A stretch of 64,000 nucleotides of DNA from Streptomyces sp. CB02009 (GCF_001905825.1 NZ_LIVV01000003.1:354956-418955); one strand, 5' to 3'; numbered from the stretch's first letter, positions 34,287-43,511 are shown. A program made the numbers and translations. The notes: generated from the sequence alone by a model not told the origin.

Positions 34287-35909
34287 TCATGCCGGCGCGC
34301 GCAGCCGGAAGCGCTGGAGCTTTCCCGTGGGGGTGCGGGGCAGCGCGTCCAGGAAGACGATCTCGCGGGGCGACTTGTACGGGGCGAGCCGGGCGCGGAC
34401 GAAGGCCCGCAGCGCGGCGGCGGTGCCCGCGTCGCGCGGCACCCCGTCGCGTACCACCGTGTAGGCGACGACGACCTGCCCGCGCAGCTCGTCGGGGCGG
34501 CCCACGACCGCCGTCTCCACCACGTCGGGGTGGTCGAGGAGCACCTCCTCGACCTGGGGTCCCGCGATGTTGTACCCGGCCGAGATGATCATGTCGTCGG
34601 CGCGTGAGACATAGCGGAAGTAGCCGTCGGGCTCACGGACGTACGTGTCGCCCGTGACGTTCCAGCCCTCCCGCACGTACTCCGTCTGCCGGGGATCGGC
34701 CAGATAGCGGCAGCCGACCGGGCCGCGCACCGCGAGCAGCCCCTCCTCGCCGTCCGGGACGTCCTGGCCCGCCCGGTCGACGACCCTGGCCTGCCAGCCG
34801 GGGACGGGGCGGCCGGTGGCGCCGGGGCGTATGTCGCCGTCGGCGGCGGAGATGAAGATGTGCAGGAGTTCGGTGGCGCCGATGCCGTTGATCAGGCGGA
34901 GCCCGGTGCGGGCGTACCAGGCCTTCCAGGTGGTCTCCGGCAGGTTCTCCCCGGCCGAGACGCAGCGCCGCAGGGAGCCCAGGTCGGGGGCGGTCCCCTG
35001 GGTGAGCTCGTCGAGCATGACCCGGTAGGCCGTCGGGGCGGTGAAGAGCACCGAGACCCTGTGCCGCTCGATCGCGGCGAGCAGCTGCTTGGGTCCTGCC
35101 TGTTCGAGGAGGACCGCGCTCGCCCCGGCCCGCAGGGGGAAGACGACGAGCGCGCCGAGGCCGAACGTGAAGGCGAGCGGCGGCGAACCGGCGAAGACGT
35201 CGTCGGGCAGCGGGCGCAGGACGTGCGCGGAGAACGTGTCGGCGATGGCCAGGACGTCCCGGTGGAAGTGGACGCAGCCCTTGGGCCGCCCGGTCGTGCC
35301 GGAGGTGAAGGCGATGAGGGCCACGTCGTCGGCGGCCGTCTCCACCGCCGGGTACGGGCCGGGGCGGCGGGCCGCGAGGCTGATCAGGTCGTCCGGGCCC
35401 TCCCCGCCGAAGGGGGTGACGCGGAGCCCGGGTATCGCGGCCGCGAGGAGCTCGTCGAGGCTGTGGACGTCGCAGAGGGCGTGGGTGCAGCGGGCGGCGT
35501 CGGCCATCGTGGCCAGCTCGGGGGCGCGCTGCTGGGCGAGGACGGTGACGGCGACCGCGCCGGCCTTCATCACGGCGAGCCAGCAGGCGGCCAGCCAGGG
35601 GGTGGTGGGGCCGCGCAGGAGGACCCGGTTGCCGGGCCGCACCTTCAGGTCGGAGGTGAGGACATGGGCGATGCGGTCGACCCGGTCCTGGAGCTCTCCG
35701 TAGGTCCAGACGCCGCCGTCGCCGTCGTGGAAGGCGGGCCGGTCGGCGCCGAACCGCTCGGCCGTGCGGTCGAGGAGCTCGGCGCCGCAGTTGAGCCGCT
35801 CGGGGTACGCCAGCTCAGGGAGGTCGAAGAGGAGTCGCGGCCACCGGTCCGGCGGAGGCAGCCGGTCGCGGGAGAAGGTGTCGAGGTGGGCCGAGGGTGT
35901 CAGCTCCAT
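34287..35909 (-). CDS. Aryl-CoA ligase of the benzoate/2-aminobenzoate-CoA ligase type
   Basis: 540 residues of the AMP-forming adenylation family. Motifs seen: IAFTSGTTGRPKGCVHFH (ATP loop), LINGIGATELLHIF, the hinge area FRYVSRADDMIISAGYNIAGPQVEEVLL, and the C-terminal PTGKLQRF with the catalytic Lys. The HxD-type signature and the length match benzoate- and 2-aminobenzoate-CoA ligases. It would activate the aromatic acid to its CoA ester, the substrate of the monooxygenase-reductase encoded at 30349. ATG at 35909 follows GGGGGAC; the 84-base extension upstream is not conserved. It is transcribed away from the acyl-CoA dehydrogenase gene, sharing the 222-base intergenic region. The exact acid cannot be told from the sequence. 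Confidence 0.88.
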   Translation of the reverse strand: MELTPSAHLDTFSRDRLPPPDRWPRLLFDLPELAYPERLNCGAELLDRTAERFGADRPAFHDGDGGVWTYGELQDRVDRIAHVLTSDLKVRPGNRVLLRGPTTPWLAACWLAVMKAGAVAVTVLAQQRAPELATMADAARCTHALCDVHSLDELLAAAIPGLRVTPFGGEGPDDLISLAARRPGPYPAVETAADDVALIAFTSGTTGRPKGCVHFHRDVLAIADTFSAHVLRPLPDDVFAGSPPLAFTFGLGALVVFPLRAGASAVLLEQAGPKQLLAAIERHRVSVLFTAPTAYRVMLDELTQGTAPDLGSLRRCVSAGENLPETTWKAWYARTGLRLINGIGATELLHIFISAADGDIRPGATGRPVPGWQARVVDRAGQDVPDGEEGLLAVRGPVGCRYLADPRQTEYVREGWNVTGDTYVREPDGYFRYVSRADDMIISAGYNIAGPQVEEVLLDHPDVVETAVVGRPDELRGQVVVAYTVVRDGVPRDAGTAAALRAFVRARLAPYKSPREIVFLDALPRTPTGKLQRFRLRAPA

Positions 35910-35952
35910 GAGTCCGTCCCCCTGTCGTGGTGGGGTCGACCGTCGCCCCACG

Positions 35953-35980
35953 AGCGTATCGTGTTGGTGACGGCAGTCAA
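35953..35980 (-). promoter_or_regulatory. Promoter for the ligase gene with an overlapping shared repeat
   Basis: Read on the minus strand, TTGACT (35980-35975) and TACGCT (35958-35953) are separated by 16 bases and point to the ligase. The plus-strand word GTGACGGCAGTCAA at 35967-35980 overlaps the -35 box and resembles the site at 29462-29475, suggesting one repressor for both units. Confidence 0.45.
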
Positions 35981-36131
35981 CGGTTCGCGACAAGGGTGCG
36001 TGAGAGCGCCCTCACGAAGGCACCGGACGGCGCGCGGACGCCGCACGGCGCAGGGACGCACGCGCCGGGCGGCACAGGCACGCCGCCCGGTGCGGGGACG
36101 AAGACGCCCGAGGGCGTCAGAGAGGGCCCAC

Positions 36132-37286
36132 ATGCCCGCATTCTCGCTCGATCCGGCACAGACCACCTGGTGTGCGGAGCTCCGCACCCTCGCCGCCGAC
36201 CACCTGAAGCCCCTCGCCGACAAGGGCGAACCGGGCCGGGTCAACCGCCCCCTCGTGGCCGCCCTCGGCGAGCTCGGCCTCCTCGCCCGGCTCTTCGACG
36301 CGGGCGCCCTCGAACTCTGCCTCCTGCGCGAATCCCTCGCCCGGACCTGCACCGAGGCCGAGACCGCCCTCGCCCTCCAGGGCCTCGGCACCCACCCCGT
36401 CGCCGCCTTCGGCACCCCCGCGCAGCGCGCCCGCTGGCTCCCCGAGGCCACCGCGGGACGCGCCGTCGCCGCCTTCGCGCTCTCCGAGCCGGGCGCCGGC
36501 TCCGACGCCGCCGCACTGGCCCTGGAGGCCCGCCCCGACGGAGCCGGCGGCTGGCGCCTGTACGGCGAGAAGCGCTGGATCTCCAACGCCCCCGAGGCCG
36601 ACTTCGCCACCGTCTTCGCCCGCACCACCCCGGACGCCGGAGCCCGCGGCGTCACCGCCTTCCTCGTCCCCGCCGGCCGGCCCGGACTCGGCGGCGAGGC
36701 CCTCGACATGCTCGCCCCGCACGCCCTCGGCACCCTCACCTTCGACGGTGTCCCCGTCGGCCCCGACGACCTGCTCGGCGAACCCGACCGGGGCTTCCGG
36801 GTCGCCATGAACACCCTCAACCTCTTCCGCCCCAGCGTCGGGGCCTTCGCCGTCGGCATGGCCCAGGCAGCCCTGGACGCGACCCTCGCCCACACCGCCG
36901 ACCGCCCCGCCTTCGGCGGACACCTCGCCGACCTCCAGTCCGTCGCGCACCGGATCGCCGAGATGGCCACCCGCACCGAGGCCGCCCGCCTCCTCGTCTA
37001 CGCGGCGGCCACCGCGTACGACGACGGCGACCCGGACGTCCCCCGGCGCTCCGCCATGGCGAAGCTCCTCGCCACCGAGACCGCCCAGTTCGTCGTCGAC
37101 TCCGCCGTCCAACTCCACGGCGCCCGCGCCCTCCAGCGCGGCCACCTCCTCGAACACCTCTACCGCGAGGTCAGGGCGCCCCGCATCTACGAAGGGGCGA
37201 CCGAGGTCCAGCGCACGATCATCGCCAAGGAGCTGTACGCGTCCCACCGACGGTCCCACTCCCGCCAGGAGGAGCCGGCCCCATGA
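36132..37286 (+). CDS. Acyl-CoA dehydrogenase family protein
   Basis: 384 residues with the usual three parts: a helical N-terminus, a strand domain with AAFALSEPGAGSDAAAL and KRWISNAPEADF (FAD and substrate contacts), and a C-terminal bundle with YEGATEVQRTIIAKELY, whose Glu matches the catalytic base position. It oxidises an acyl-CoA at the alpha-beta bond and passes electrons to ETF. In this cluster it may act on an alicyclic CoA ester made by the monooxygenase-reductase. ATG at 36132 is preceded by a weak GAGGG; the coding frame is open upstream without conservation. The stop overlaps the RidA gene by ATGA. Confidence 0.88.
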   Translation: MPAFSLDPAQTTWCAELRTLAADHLKPLADKGEPGRVNRPLVAALGELGLLARLFDAGALELCLLRESLARTCTEAETALALQGLGTHPVAAFGTPAQRARWLPEATAGRAVAAFALSEPGAGSDAAALALEARPDGAGGWRLYGEKRWISNAPEADFATVFARTTPDAGARGVTAFLVPAGRPGLGGEALDMLAPHALGTLTFDGVPVGPDDLLGEPDRGFRVAMNTLNLFRPSVGAFAVGMAQAALDATLAHTADRPAFGGHLADLQSVAHRIAEMATRTEAARLLVYAAATAYDDGDPDVPRRSAMAKLLATETAQFVVDSAVQLHGARALQRGHLLEHLYREVRAPRIYEGATEVQRTIIAKELYASHRRSHSRQEEPAP

Positions 37287-37696
37287 GCCTGCACCGGCAC
37301 AACCCCGCCGAACTCGCCCCGCCCACCGGCTTCTCCCACGCCGTCACCGCCACCGGTACCCGGCTGGTCTTCCTCGCCGGACAGACCGCACTCGACAGCG
37401 AGGGCGCGGTGGTGGGGGACACCCTGGCCGAGCAGTTCACCACCGCGCTCGCCAACCTGCTCACCGCGCTGCGCCATGCCGGCGGCACTCCGGCCGACCT
37501 CGCCCGCGTCACCGTCTACACCACCGACGTCGACGACTACCGTGCACACGCACCGGAACTCGGCCGCATCTGGCGGCGGTTGGCGGGCCGCGACTATCCG
37601 GCGATGGCCGTGATCGGAGTCGTACGGCTCTGGGACGAGCAGGCCCGGGTGGAGCTGGACGGCTTCGCGGTCCTGGACGAACCGTCCCCCCATTGA
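37283..37696 (+). CDS. RidA/YjgF-family imine deaminase-like protein
   Basis: 137 residues, a single RidA domain: FSHAVTATGTRLVFLAGQTALDSEG, QFTTALANLLTALRHAGG, VTVYTTDVDDY and a C-terminal EQARVELDGFAVLD. RidA proteins hydrolyse enamines and imines. The canonical RidA uses an Arg near the GRDYPAMAVIGV segment; here the segment reads RDYPAMAVIGVVRLWDEQARVELDGFAV, so an Arg is near but exact alignment is needed. It overlaps the acyl-CoA dehydrogenase gene by four bases and follows a strong AGGAGG site. A deaminating RidA makes sense if the pathway handles an aminated ring product, as in anthraniloyl-CoA breakdown. Confidence 0.85.
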   Translation: MSLHRHNPAELAPPTGFSHAVTATGTRLVFLAGQTALDSEGAVVGDTLAEQFTTALANLLTALRHAGGTPADLARVTVYTTDVDDYRAHAPELGRIWRRLAGRDYPAMAVIGVVRLWDEQARVELDGFAVLDEPSPH

Positions 37697-37793
37697 TCAA
37701 CTGGTCACCCGGGTGGGCCGGGCTTAATGTCGAAAGGTGGACTGACCGGCCCACGGACCCGTCAGGTGAGGGCGCGATGCGCCATGAACTGCC

Positions 37794-39350
37794 ATGAGTA
37801 GAACCCCCGAGCCGAAGGCTCCGACGGCGACCGCCCCTCGCAGGGGCGGCAAGGACGGCAAGGGCATCGCCCTGTTCGTGATCGCCTCGTGTCAGCTGAT
37901 GGTGGTCCTCGACATCACCATCGTGAACATCGCGCTTCCCCACATCCAGACCGCGCTGGACTTCTCCACCACCAGCCTGTCGTGGGTCGTCAACGCCTAC
38001 ACCCTGACCTTCGGCGGTCTGCTCCTGCTGGGCGGACGCGCCGGCGACATCCTGGGCCGGCGGCGGGTGTTCATCTTCGGCGTGCTGCTCTTCGGACTGG
38101 CCTCACTGTTCTGCGGACTCGCCCAGAGCGAGTGGCAACTCCTCGCGGCCCGCGCCCTCCAGGGCGTCGGCGGCGCGATCGCCTCCCCGACCTCGCTCTC
38201 CCTGATCACCACCACGTTCGACGAAGGCCCGGAGCGCAACCGGGCCTTCGGCGTCTTCGCGGGCGTCTCGGCCGGCGGCGGCGCGATCGGCCTGGTGGCG
38301 GGCGGCATGCTCGTCCAATGGCTCGACTGGCGCTGGATCTTCTTCGTCAACGTGCCGATCGCGCTGGTCATCGCCTTCCTCACGCCGCGGCACGTCAAGG
38401 AGTCCGAGCGGCACCCCGGCCACTTCGACCTCGCCGGCGCGCTCACCTCCACGCTCGGCATGGTGGCCCTGGTGTACGGGTTCATCCGCGCCGCCCAGGA
38501 GGGCTGGAGCGATCCGTACACGATCGGCTCGTTCGTCGCGGCGGTCGTCCTCCTGGCCACGTTCATCCTGATCGAGCGGCGCTCCCAGCAGCCCATCACG
38601 CCGCTGCACATGTTCGCCGACCGCAACCGCTCGGGCACCTACGTCATCATGCTCTGCCTGGCGGCGGCCATCTTCGGGATGTTCTTCTTCCTCACCCTGT
38701 TCGTCCAACAGGTGCTCGGCTTCAGCCCCCTGGCGACAGGACTCGCGTTCCTGCCGGTCAGCGCGATCATCGGGGTCGGTGCCGCCCTCACATCCAACCT
38801 GCTGCCCCGGTACGGCCCGAAACCCTTCATGGTGGTGGGTTCGGTGCTCGCCGCCGCGGGTCTCTCCTGGCTGACCCTGACCGACATCGACTCCACGTAC
38901 CTCGGCAGCATCCTCGGACCGATCCTCGTCTTCGGCCTCGGCATGGGCCTGATGTTCGTCTCCCTGACCATCATGGCGCTGTCCAACGTCGAACCCCAGG
39001 AGTCGGGCGCCGCGTCCGGACTGCTCAACGCCATGCAGCAGGTGGGCGGTTCGCTGGGCCTGTCGATCCTGGTGACGGTCTTCGGCACGGCCAGCCGCAA
39101 CGAGGCGGACACCCAGGTCCCCGCGTTCCTCTCCCAGGCGACCCCGCTGGAGAAGGCCGAGTTCGCCCGTACCGGCCAACTCCCCGCCCCCTGGGGCGAC
39201 CAGGTGCTGACCTCCGGCGTCTCCGCGGGCTTCGTCACCGCGGCGATCTTCGCCGTGGTCGGGGCGCTGGTGGCCCTCTTCGTGATCCAGGTCCGCCAGT
39301 CGGACATCGACCGCCTCAAGGGCGGGGTGGGGCCGGGAGTGGGCGCCTGA
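37794..39350 (+). CDS. MFS drug-exporter, DHA2 (EmrB/QacA) family
   Basis: 518 residues with 14 predicted membrane helices. The first helix has LMVVLDITIVNIALPHI, the DHA2 signature with the membrane Asp, and the loop between helices 2 and 3 is GGRAGDILGRRR, the MFS motif A. These proteins expel toxic compounds with proton motive force. No TetR-type regulator is adjacent, unlike most such exporters; the gene ends near the convergent AsnC-type gene. ATG at 37794 has no clear ribosome site, and the region before it holds the short repeat GGCGC-GAT-GCGCC (37772-37784). Confidence 0.9.
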   Translation: MSRTPEPKAPTATAPRRGGKDGKGIALFVIASCQLMVVLDITIVNIALPHIQTALDFSTTSLSWVVNAYTLTFGGLLLLGGRAGDILGRRRVFIFGVLLFGLASLFCGLAQSEWQLLAARALQGVGGAIASPTSLSLITTTFDEGPERNRAFGVFAGVSAGGGAIGLVAGGMLVQWLDWRWIFFVNVPIALVIAFLTPRHVKESERHPGHFDLAGALTSTLGMVALVYGFIRAAQEGWSDPYTIGSFVAAVVLLATFILIERRSQQPITPLHMFADRNRSGTYVIMLCLAAAIFGMFFFLTLFVQQVLGFSPLATGLAFLPVSAIIGVGAALTSNLLPRYGPKPFMVVGSVLAAAGLSWLTLTDIDSTYLGSILGPILVFGLGMGLMFVSLTIMALSNVEPQESGAASGLLNAMQQVGGSLGLSILVTVFGTASRNEADTQVPAFLSQATPLEKAEFARTGQLPAPWGDQVLTSGVSAGFVTAAIFAVVGALVALFVIQVRQSDIDRLKGGVGPGVGA

Positions 39351-39425
39351 GCGTCTGGGGGCCTGAGCATCTGAGGGCCTGAGCGATCCCGGCCGGACCC
39401 GGCCCGCTGCGCCGAGCGGCAGCCC

Positions 39426-40409
39426 CTAGGGCCCCGACTCGAACCCGGCGCGCTTGTAGGTGCGCATCAGTACGGCGACCTCCGCCGACGTGACGCCGTC
39501 GAGCGACCCGAGGACGCGCGCGGTGAAGTCGTGCAGATCCCGGGTGGAGCGGTGGCTCGAGTAGCCGAGCAGGGCCGTCGTGCCGGTCGTGACCACGAGG
39601 TGGCGGACGGCCGGCTCCTCGGCCAGCCGACGGATCGCGGCATCCAGGCGGGCGTGCCCGACGGCCAGCCGGAACCGCGCCTCGACGGGGTAGCCGAGCA
39701 CCTCGGGCTCCGCGTGCAGCCGCAGGTGCAGGACGTGCGAGTCCATCAGCCGCCCCAGCCGGCGGCGCGCGGTCGTCTCGCCGACCCGGAGCTCGCGCGC
39801 CAGCCGGGTGGTGGACATCCGGGCGTCGCGGTGCAGGAGCGCGACCAGCCGCCGGTCGAGTTCGTCCACCACCGGCGGCTCGGGCAGGGGTCTGCCCTCA
39901 ATGGCGTGCCGGCGTACGTCCGTGGGCTCGTCGTCGTAGGGGGCCCAGTCGCTGGTGGTGAGCAGCAGCCGCAGCACCACCGAGGAGTGGATGTCGACCA
40001 CACCGTCGAGCCTGCCGAGCCCCGCGTCGACGAGGGTGAGCAGGGCGTCGTGGTCCGGCACGATCAGCTCGGCGAAGACGTCGAGCGCGCCGGTGGCGAC
40101 CTCCACGGACCGCGCCTCGGGCCGCCGGGCGAGGGCCAGGGCGGTGTCGTGCACACGGCCGGGGGCGCAGCGTACGGCCACCTCGGCGGTGACCCCCTCG
40201 CCGAGGTACTCGGGGACGAGGGCCGCGGTGAACCCCACCGCCCCGGTCGCGGTCATCCGGTCGAGCCGCCGCGCGGCGGTGCGCTCGTGGACCCCGGCCG
40301 TGGCGGCCACCTCGGAGAACGGCGCGCGCGGGTCGCGGTGGAGCGCCCGCAGCACGGCGTGGTCCAGGGCGTCGAGAGCGCCGGGCCGTGAGGGCGGCTC
40401 GGTCGGCAT
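39426..40409 (-). CDS. Lrp/AsnC-family regulator with two tandem units
   Basis: 327 residues, about double a normal Lrp/AsnC protein. Two complete units are seen: a helix-turn-helix (LDHAVLRALHRDPRAPFSEVAATAGVHERTAARRLDRM) with its ligand domain (about 60-160), then a second helix-turn-helix (LDRRLVALLHRDARMSTTRLARELRVGETTARRRLGRL) with a second ligand domain. Such duplicated AsnC proteins occur in Streptomyces. ATG at 40409 follows AGGAGG on the minus strand. It is transcribed away from the MFS gene at 40831, whose operon also encodes an M20 amidohydrolase; divergent arrangement suggests that it controls them. The likely ligand would be an amino acid or a substrate of the amidohydrolase, but this is inference. 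Confidence 0.87.
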   Translation of the reverse strand: MPTEPPSRPGALDALDHAVLRALHRDPRAPFSEVAATAGVHERTAARRLDRMTATGAVGFTAALVPEYLGEGVTAEVAVRCAPGRVHDTALALARRPEARSVEVATGALDVFAELIVPDHDALLTLVDAGLGRLDGVVDIHSSVVLRLLLTTSDWAPYDDEPTDVRRHAIEGRPLPEPPVVDELDRRLVALLHRDARMSTTRLARELRVGETTARRRLGRLMDSHVLHLRLHAEPEVLGYPVEARFRLAVGHARLDAAIRRLAEEPAVRHLVVTTGTTALLGYSSHRSTRDLHDFTARVLGSLDGVTSAEVAVLMRTYKRAGFESGP

Positions 40410-40436
40410 CGGAAGACCTCCTGGGGGAGCGGGCGG

Positions 40437-40508
40437 GGAGCGGACGGGAGGGCGGGCGGAGGAGCGGACGGGAGGGCGGGCGGGGGAGCGGACGGGCGTG
40501 CGGGGCGG
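40437..40508. repeat. 24-bp tandem repeat upstream of the AsnC gene
   Basis: Three near-copies of a unit beginning GAGCGGACGGGAGGGCGGGC occur just upstream of the AsnC ribosome site. It lies in the 421-base divergent region 40410-40830, which otherwise holds GC-rich sequence, the inverted repeat listed next and an AT-richer patch around 40625-40700. Confidence 0.7.
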
Positions 40509-40634
40509 CGGAGTGGGCGGTGTGCGGAGCCGGACCCTACGGTGCGGGCCCGGAGGGTCGCGAGGCCGTGTCGGAGGAGGGCCGTCAAGGGGCGGGCCGT
40601 GCCTGTATCCGCCGATCGATCCCCGCCGAATGAC

Positions 40635-40655
40635 GCCTTCACCCGATTGTGAGGC
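40635..40655. promoter_or_regulatory. Imperfect palindrome in the AsnC/MFS divergent region
   Basis: GCCTTCAC (40635-40642) and GTGAGGC (40649-40655) form a repeat with one bulged base. It is in the relatively AT-rich part of the divergent region and is a possible operator for the duplicated AsnC regulator. Confidence 0.3.
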
Positions 40656-40830
40656 GCACTCTTGCCGGATTGCCCGTCGGCTGGGGACATTGTGGTGCGG
40701 ATTTCGCCATGTGGCCGCCGGGCCGACGACCGGACGCCGACCGGCTTCTCCGCCCGCCGCCCGCGCTCCCCGCGCTCCCGGCACTCCCCGCCAGGCCCCC
40801 GGGCCCCTTCCCCCCGAACAGGTGGTACGT

Positions 40831-42291
40831 ATGACGGACACCGACACCCTGCGTACGCCAAGAGCGTCGCGGGCCGTCCGCGCGACCCCCGGCGCCGCTG
40901 TGATCGCCTCCGTCGCACTGGTCGAGCTGTCCAGCGGCATCACCCAGGGCTTCCTCTCCCCGCTGCTCAAGGGCCTCACGGAGACCCTCCGGGTCACCGC
41001 CGCGGAGCTGAACTGGATCAGCATCGCCAACCTGCTCGCCTCCGTCGCCTTCACCCCGGTCCTGTCCCGGATGGGCGACCTCTACGGCCACCGGCGCATC
41101 CTGCGCTGGAACCTCGCGATCGTGCTGCTCGGCTCCGTCCTGGTCGGCTTCAGCCGCTCCTTCGGCGTCCTGCTCGCCGGCCAGATCCTGCAAGGCGCGT
41201 TCGCGGGCTTCTTCCCGCTGCTCGTCGGCATCCTCCGCAACCGCGGCGGCGCCCGCGGCAAGGACGGCGACGGGGAGTCGCGCCGCGGCATCAGCTTCAT
41301 GGTCGCCGCGCTCGTCGCCGGCATCGCGGTCGGCCTGGTCGCCAGCGGCTTCGTGGCCCGTACCGTCGACAGCCCCACCGCCGCCCTCTGGGTCCCCACC
41401 GCGGCCGTCGGCCTCGCCCTGGCCGTCACCTGGCCGCTGCTGCCCGAGTCCGCGGCGCGCCCCGGCGGACGGATCGACTGGGCGGGCGGGATCCTCCTGT
41501 GCGTGGGCCTCGTCGCGATCATGCTCGGTCTCGGCATGGGCGGACTGCCCGGCTGGGAGTGGACCTCGCCGCGCACCCTCGGCTGCCTCGTCGGCGGCGC
41601 GCTGGTCACCGCCCTGTGGGTCCGCGTCGAGCTGCGGGTCGCGGAGCCGATGATCGACGTCCGGATGTTCCGGCGCCGGAACGTCGTCACCGTCTCCCTG
41701 GTGACCGTGACCTTCACCGTCCCGATGATCGGCCTCCAGGTCGCCAACCCCGTCTTCATGGGCACCGGTCCCGAGCACGGCTACGGACTGGGCCTCGACC
41801 CCTTCGCCACCGGCCTGGCCATGCTCCCCAACATGCTCGCCATCGCCGCCGGAGCCCTGGCCGCGCCCAAGGTCGCCGCGGCGGTCTCCGACCGCCTCAC
41901 CCTGTGCGCCGGCTCCCTGCTCATGGCCGCCGGCTACCTCGCCTCCCTCGCGTGGCACGGCTCGATGCCGCTGTTCCTCACCGGCACCGCCGTCGCCGGA
42001 CTCGGCATCGGCTTCCTCCAGCACTCCACCCGTACCCTCGCCGTCGAGTCCGTCCCGCACGACCGGACGTCGGTCGGCTCGGGAATCAACGAACTCCTCA
42101 TCAACGTCGGCGGCTCCGTCGGCGCCGCGATCGTCCTCACCGTCTTCGCCGCCCGCACCCCGGCCGGCGAGACGCTGCCCGAACTCGGCGCCTACACCAC
42201 CTCCTGGACGATCTGCGCGGTCGTCTCCCTGGCGGGCGCCGCGCTCGCCCTCCTCTACCGCACGCCGAAGGACCGCGAGGCCCGCTCATGA
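40831..42291 (+). CDS. MFS transporter (14-helix type)
   Basis: 486 residues. Helix pattern and the motif RMGDLYGHRRIL after the second helix identify a major facilitator; the EmrB-like length and 14 helices place it near the DHA2 group, though the first-helix Asp signature of drug exporters is absent (VIASVALVELSSGI). ATG at 40831 follows AGGTGG. The stop overlaps the amidohydrolase start (ATGA), so the two are coupled and the cargo is probably the substrate or product of that amidohydrolase. The duplicated AsnC gene is transcribed divergently. Confidence 0.85.
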   Translation: MTDTDTLRTPRASRAVRATPGAAVIASVALVELSSGITQGFLSPLLKGLTETLRVTAAELNWISIANLLASVAFTPVLSRMGDLYGHRRILRWNLAIVLLGSVLVGFSRSFGVLLAGQILQGAFAGFFPLLVGILRNRGGARGKDGDGESRRGISFMVAALVAGIAVGLVASGFVARTVDSPTAALWVPTAAVGLALAVTWPLLPESAARPGGRIDWAGGILLCVGLVAIMLGLGMGGLPGWEWTSPRTLGCLVGGALVTALWVRVELRVAEPMIDVRMFRRRNVVTVSLVTVTFTVPMIGLQVANPVFMGTGPEHGYGLGLDPFATGLAMLPNMLAIAAGALAAPKVAAAVSDRLTLCAGSLLMAAGYLASLAWHGSMPLFLTGTAVAGLGIGFLQHSTRTLAVESVPHDRTSVGSGINELLINVGGSVGAAIVLTVFAARTPAGETLPELGAYTTSWTICAVVSLAGAALALLYRTPKDREARS

Positions 42292-43511
42292 CCACCACCG
42301 CGACCGCCGCCCTCGACCTGCTGCGCGCCCGCACCCGCGACACCGTGACCCGTCGGCAGGACGAGCTCCTCGCCCTCAGCCACCAGCTGCACGCCGACCC
42401 CGAACTCGCCTACGAGGAACACCGCGCCGCACGCCGCATCACCGACCTGGCCGAAGCGGCCGGCTTCGACGTCACCCGCGGGGTGTGCGACCTGCCGACG
42501 GCGTTCACCGCCACCGCGGGCAGCGGCGACCTCGTCATCGGGATCTGCGCGGAGTACGACGCGCTGCCGGGCATCGGCCACGCCTGCGGGCACAACGTCA
42601 ACGGCGCCGCCTCCGTCACCGCGGCCCTCGCGCTCGCGCCGCTGGCCGACGAGCTCGGCATCACCGTGAAGCTCCTGGGGACCCCGGCGGAGGAGTCCGG
42701 TGGCGGCAAGGTCGACATGCTGCGCGGCGGCGCGTTCGACGACGTCGCCGCGGCGATGATGGTGCACGCCGCGCCCTCGGACTCCGTCGGCATGAGCTCG
42801 CTGGCCATCAGCAGCTGGCAGGTCGGCTACACGGGCCGCGCGGCGCACGCCGCCGCCATGCCCGAGCGGGGCGTCAACGCCGCCGACGCGATGATGATCG
42901 CGCAGGTCGCCATCGCCGCCTACCGCCAGCAGATGCGTCCCGGAGCGGTGGTCTCGGGTGTCGTCACCCGGGGCGGCGAAGCGGCCAACGTCATCCCGGC
43001 CCGCACCACCGCCGACTACGACTGCCGTGCGGTCACCCACGAGGAACTTCGCGAGCTCCAGGCCCGCGTCCGCGCCTGCTTCGAGGCCGGCGCCCTCGCC
43101 ACCGGCGCGGAACTGGCCCTGGAGGCCGTGGGCAACGACTACGCCGACCTCCGCCAGGACCTCGCCATGGGCCGCTCGTACCTCACCGCAGTCCGCGCGC
43201 TGGGCCGCGACGCGAAGGCCGAGGACCCCTCGATCCGCGGCGGCTCCACCGACATGGGCAACGTCTCGCACCACGTGCCGACCATCCACCCCATGATCGG
43301 CTACGACTGCGGCGACACGATCATGCACAACCCCGAGTTCACCCGCTACGGCACGACCCCGCAGGCCGACCGCGCGGTCCTCGACGGCGGCCTGGCGATG
43401 GCCTGGACGGCCCTGGACCTGGCCACCGACCCCGACCACCGCACGACTCTCCTGACCCGCCTCAAGACCCGCGCCCCGTACCAGGAACCGGCCACCCCGA
43501 CGGCCTCCTGA
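42288..43511 (+). CDS. M20-family amidohydrolase/peptidase
   Basis: 407 residues of the M20D (aminoacylase/AbgB-like) family. Zinc ligands are visible in EYDALPGIGHACGHN, TPAEESGGGK and MVHAAPSD; the dimerisation domain begins near WQVGYTGRAAHAAAMPERGVNA. The late motif is STDMGNVSHHVPTIHP, as in p-aminobenzoyl-glutamate hydrolase relatives. It probably hydrolyses an N-acyl or peptide-like amide, with the product or substrate moved by the coupled MFS protein. The start overlaps the MFS stop by four bases. Confidence 0.9.
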   Translation: MTTTATAALDLLRARTRDTVTRRQDELLALSHQLHADPELAYEEHRAARRITDLAEAAGFDVTRGVCDLPTAFTATAGSGDLVIGICAEYDALPGIGHACGHNVNGAASVTAALALAPLADELGITVKLLGTPAEESGGGKVDMLRGGAFDDVAAAMMVHAAPSDSVGMSSLAISSWQVGYTGRAAHAAAMPERGVNAADAMMIAQVAIAAYRQQMRPGAVVSGVVTRGGEAANVIPARTTADYDCRAVTHEELRELQARVRACFEAGALATGAELALEAVGNDYADLRQDLAMGRSYLTAVRALGRDAKAEDPSIRGGSTDMGNVSHHVPTIHPMIGYDCGDTIMHNPEFTRYGTTPQADRAVLDGGLAMAWTALDLATDPDHRTTLLTRLKTRAPYQEPATPTAS

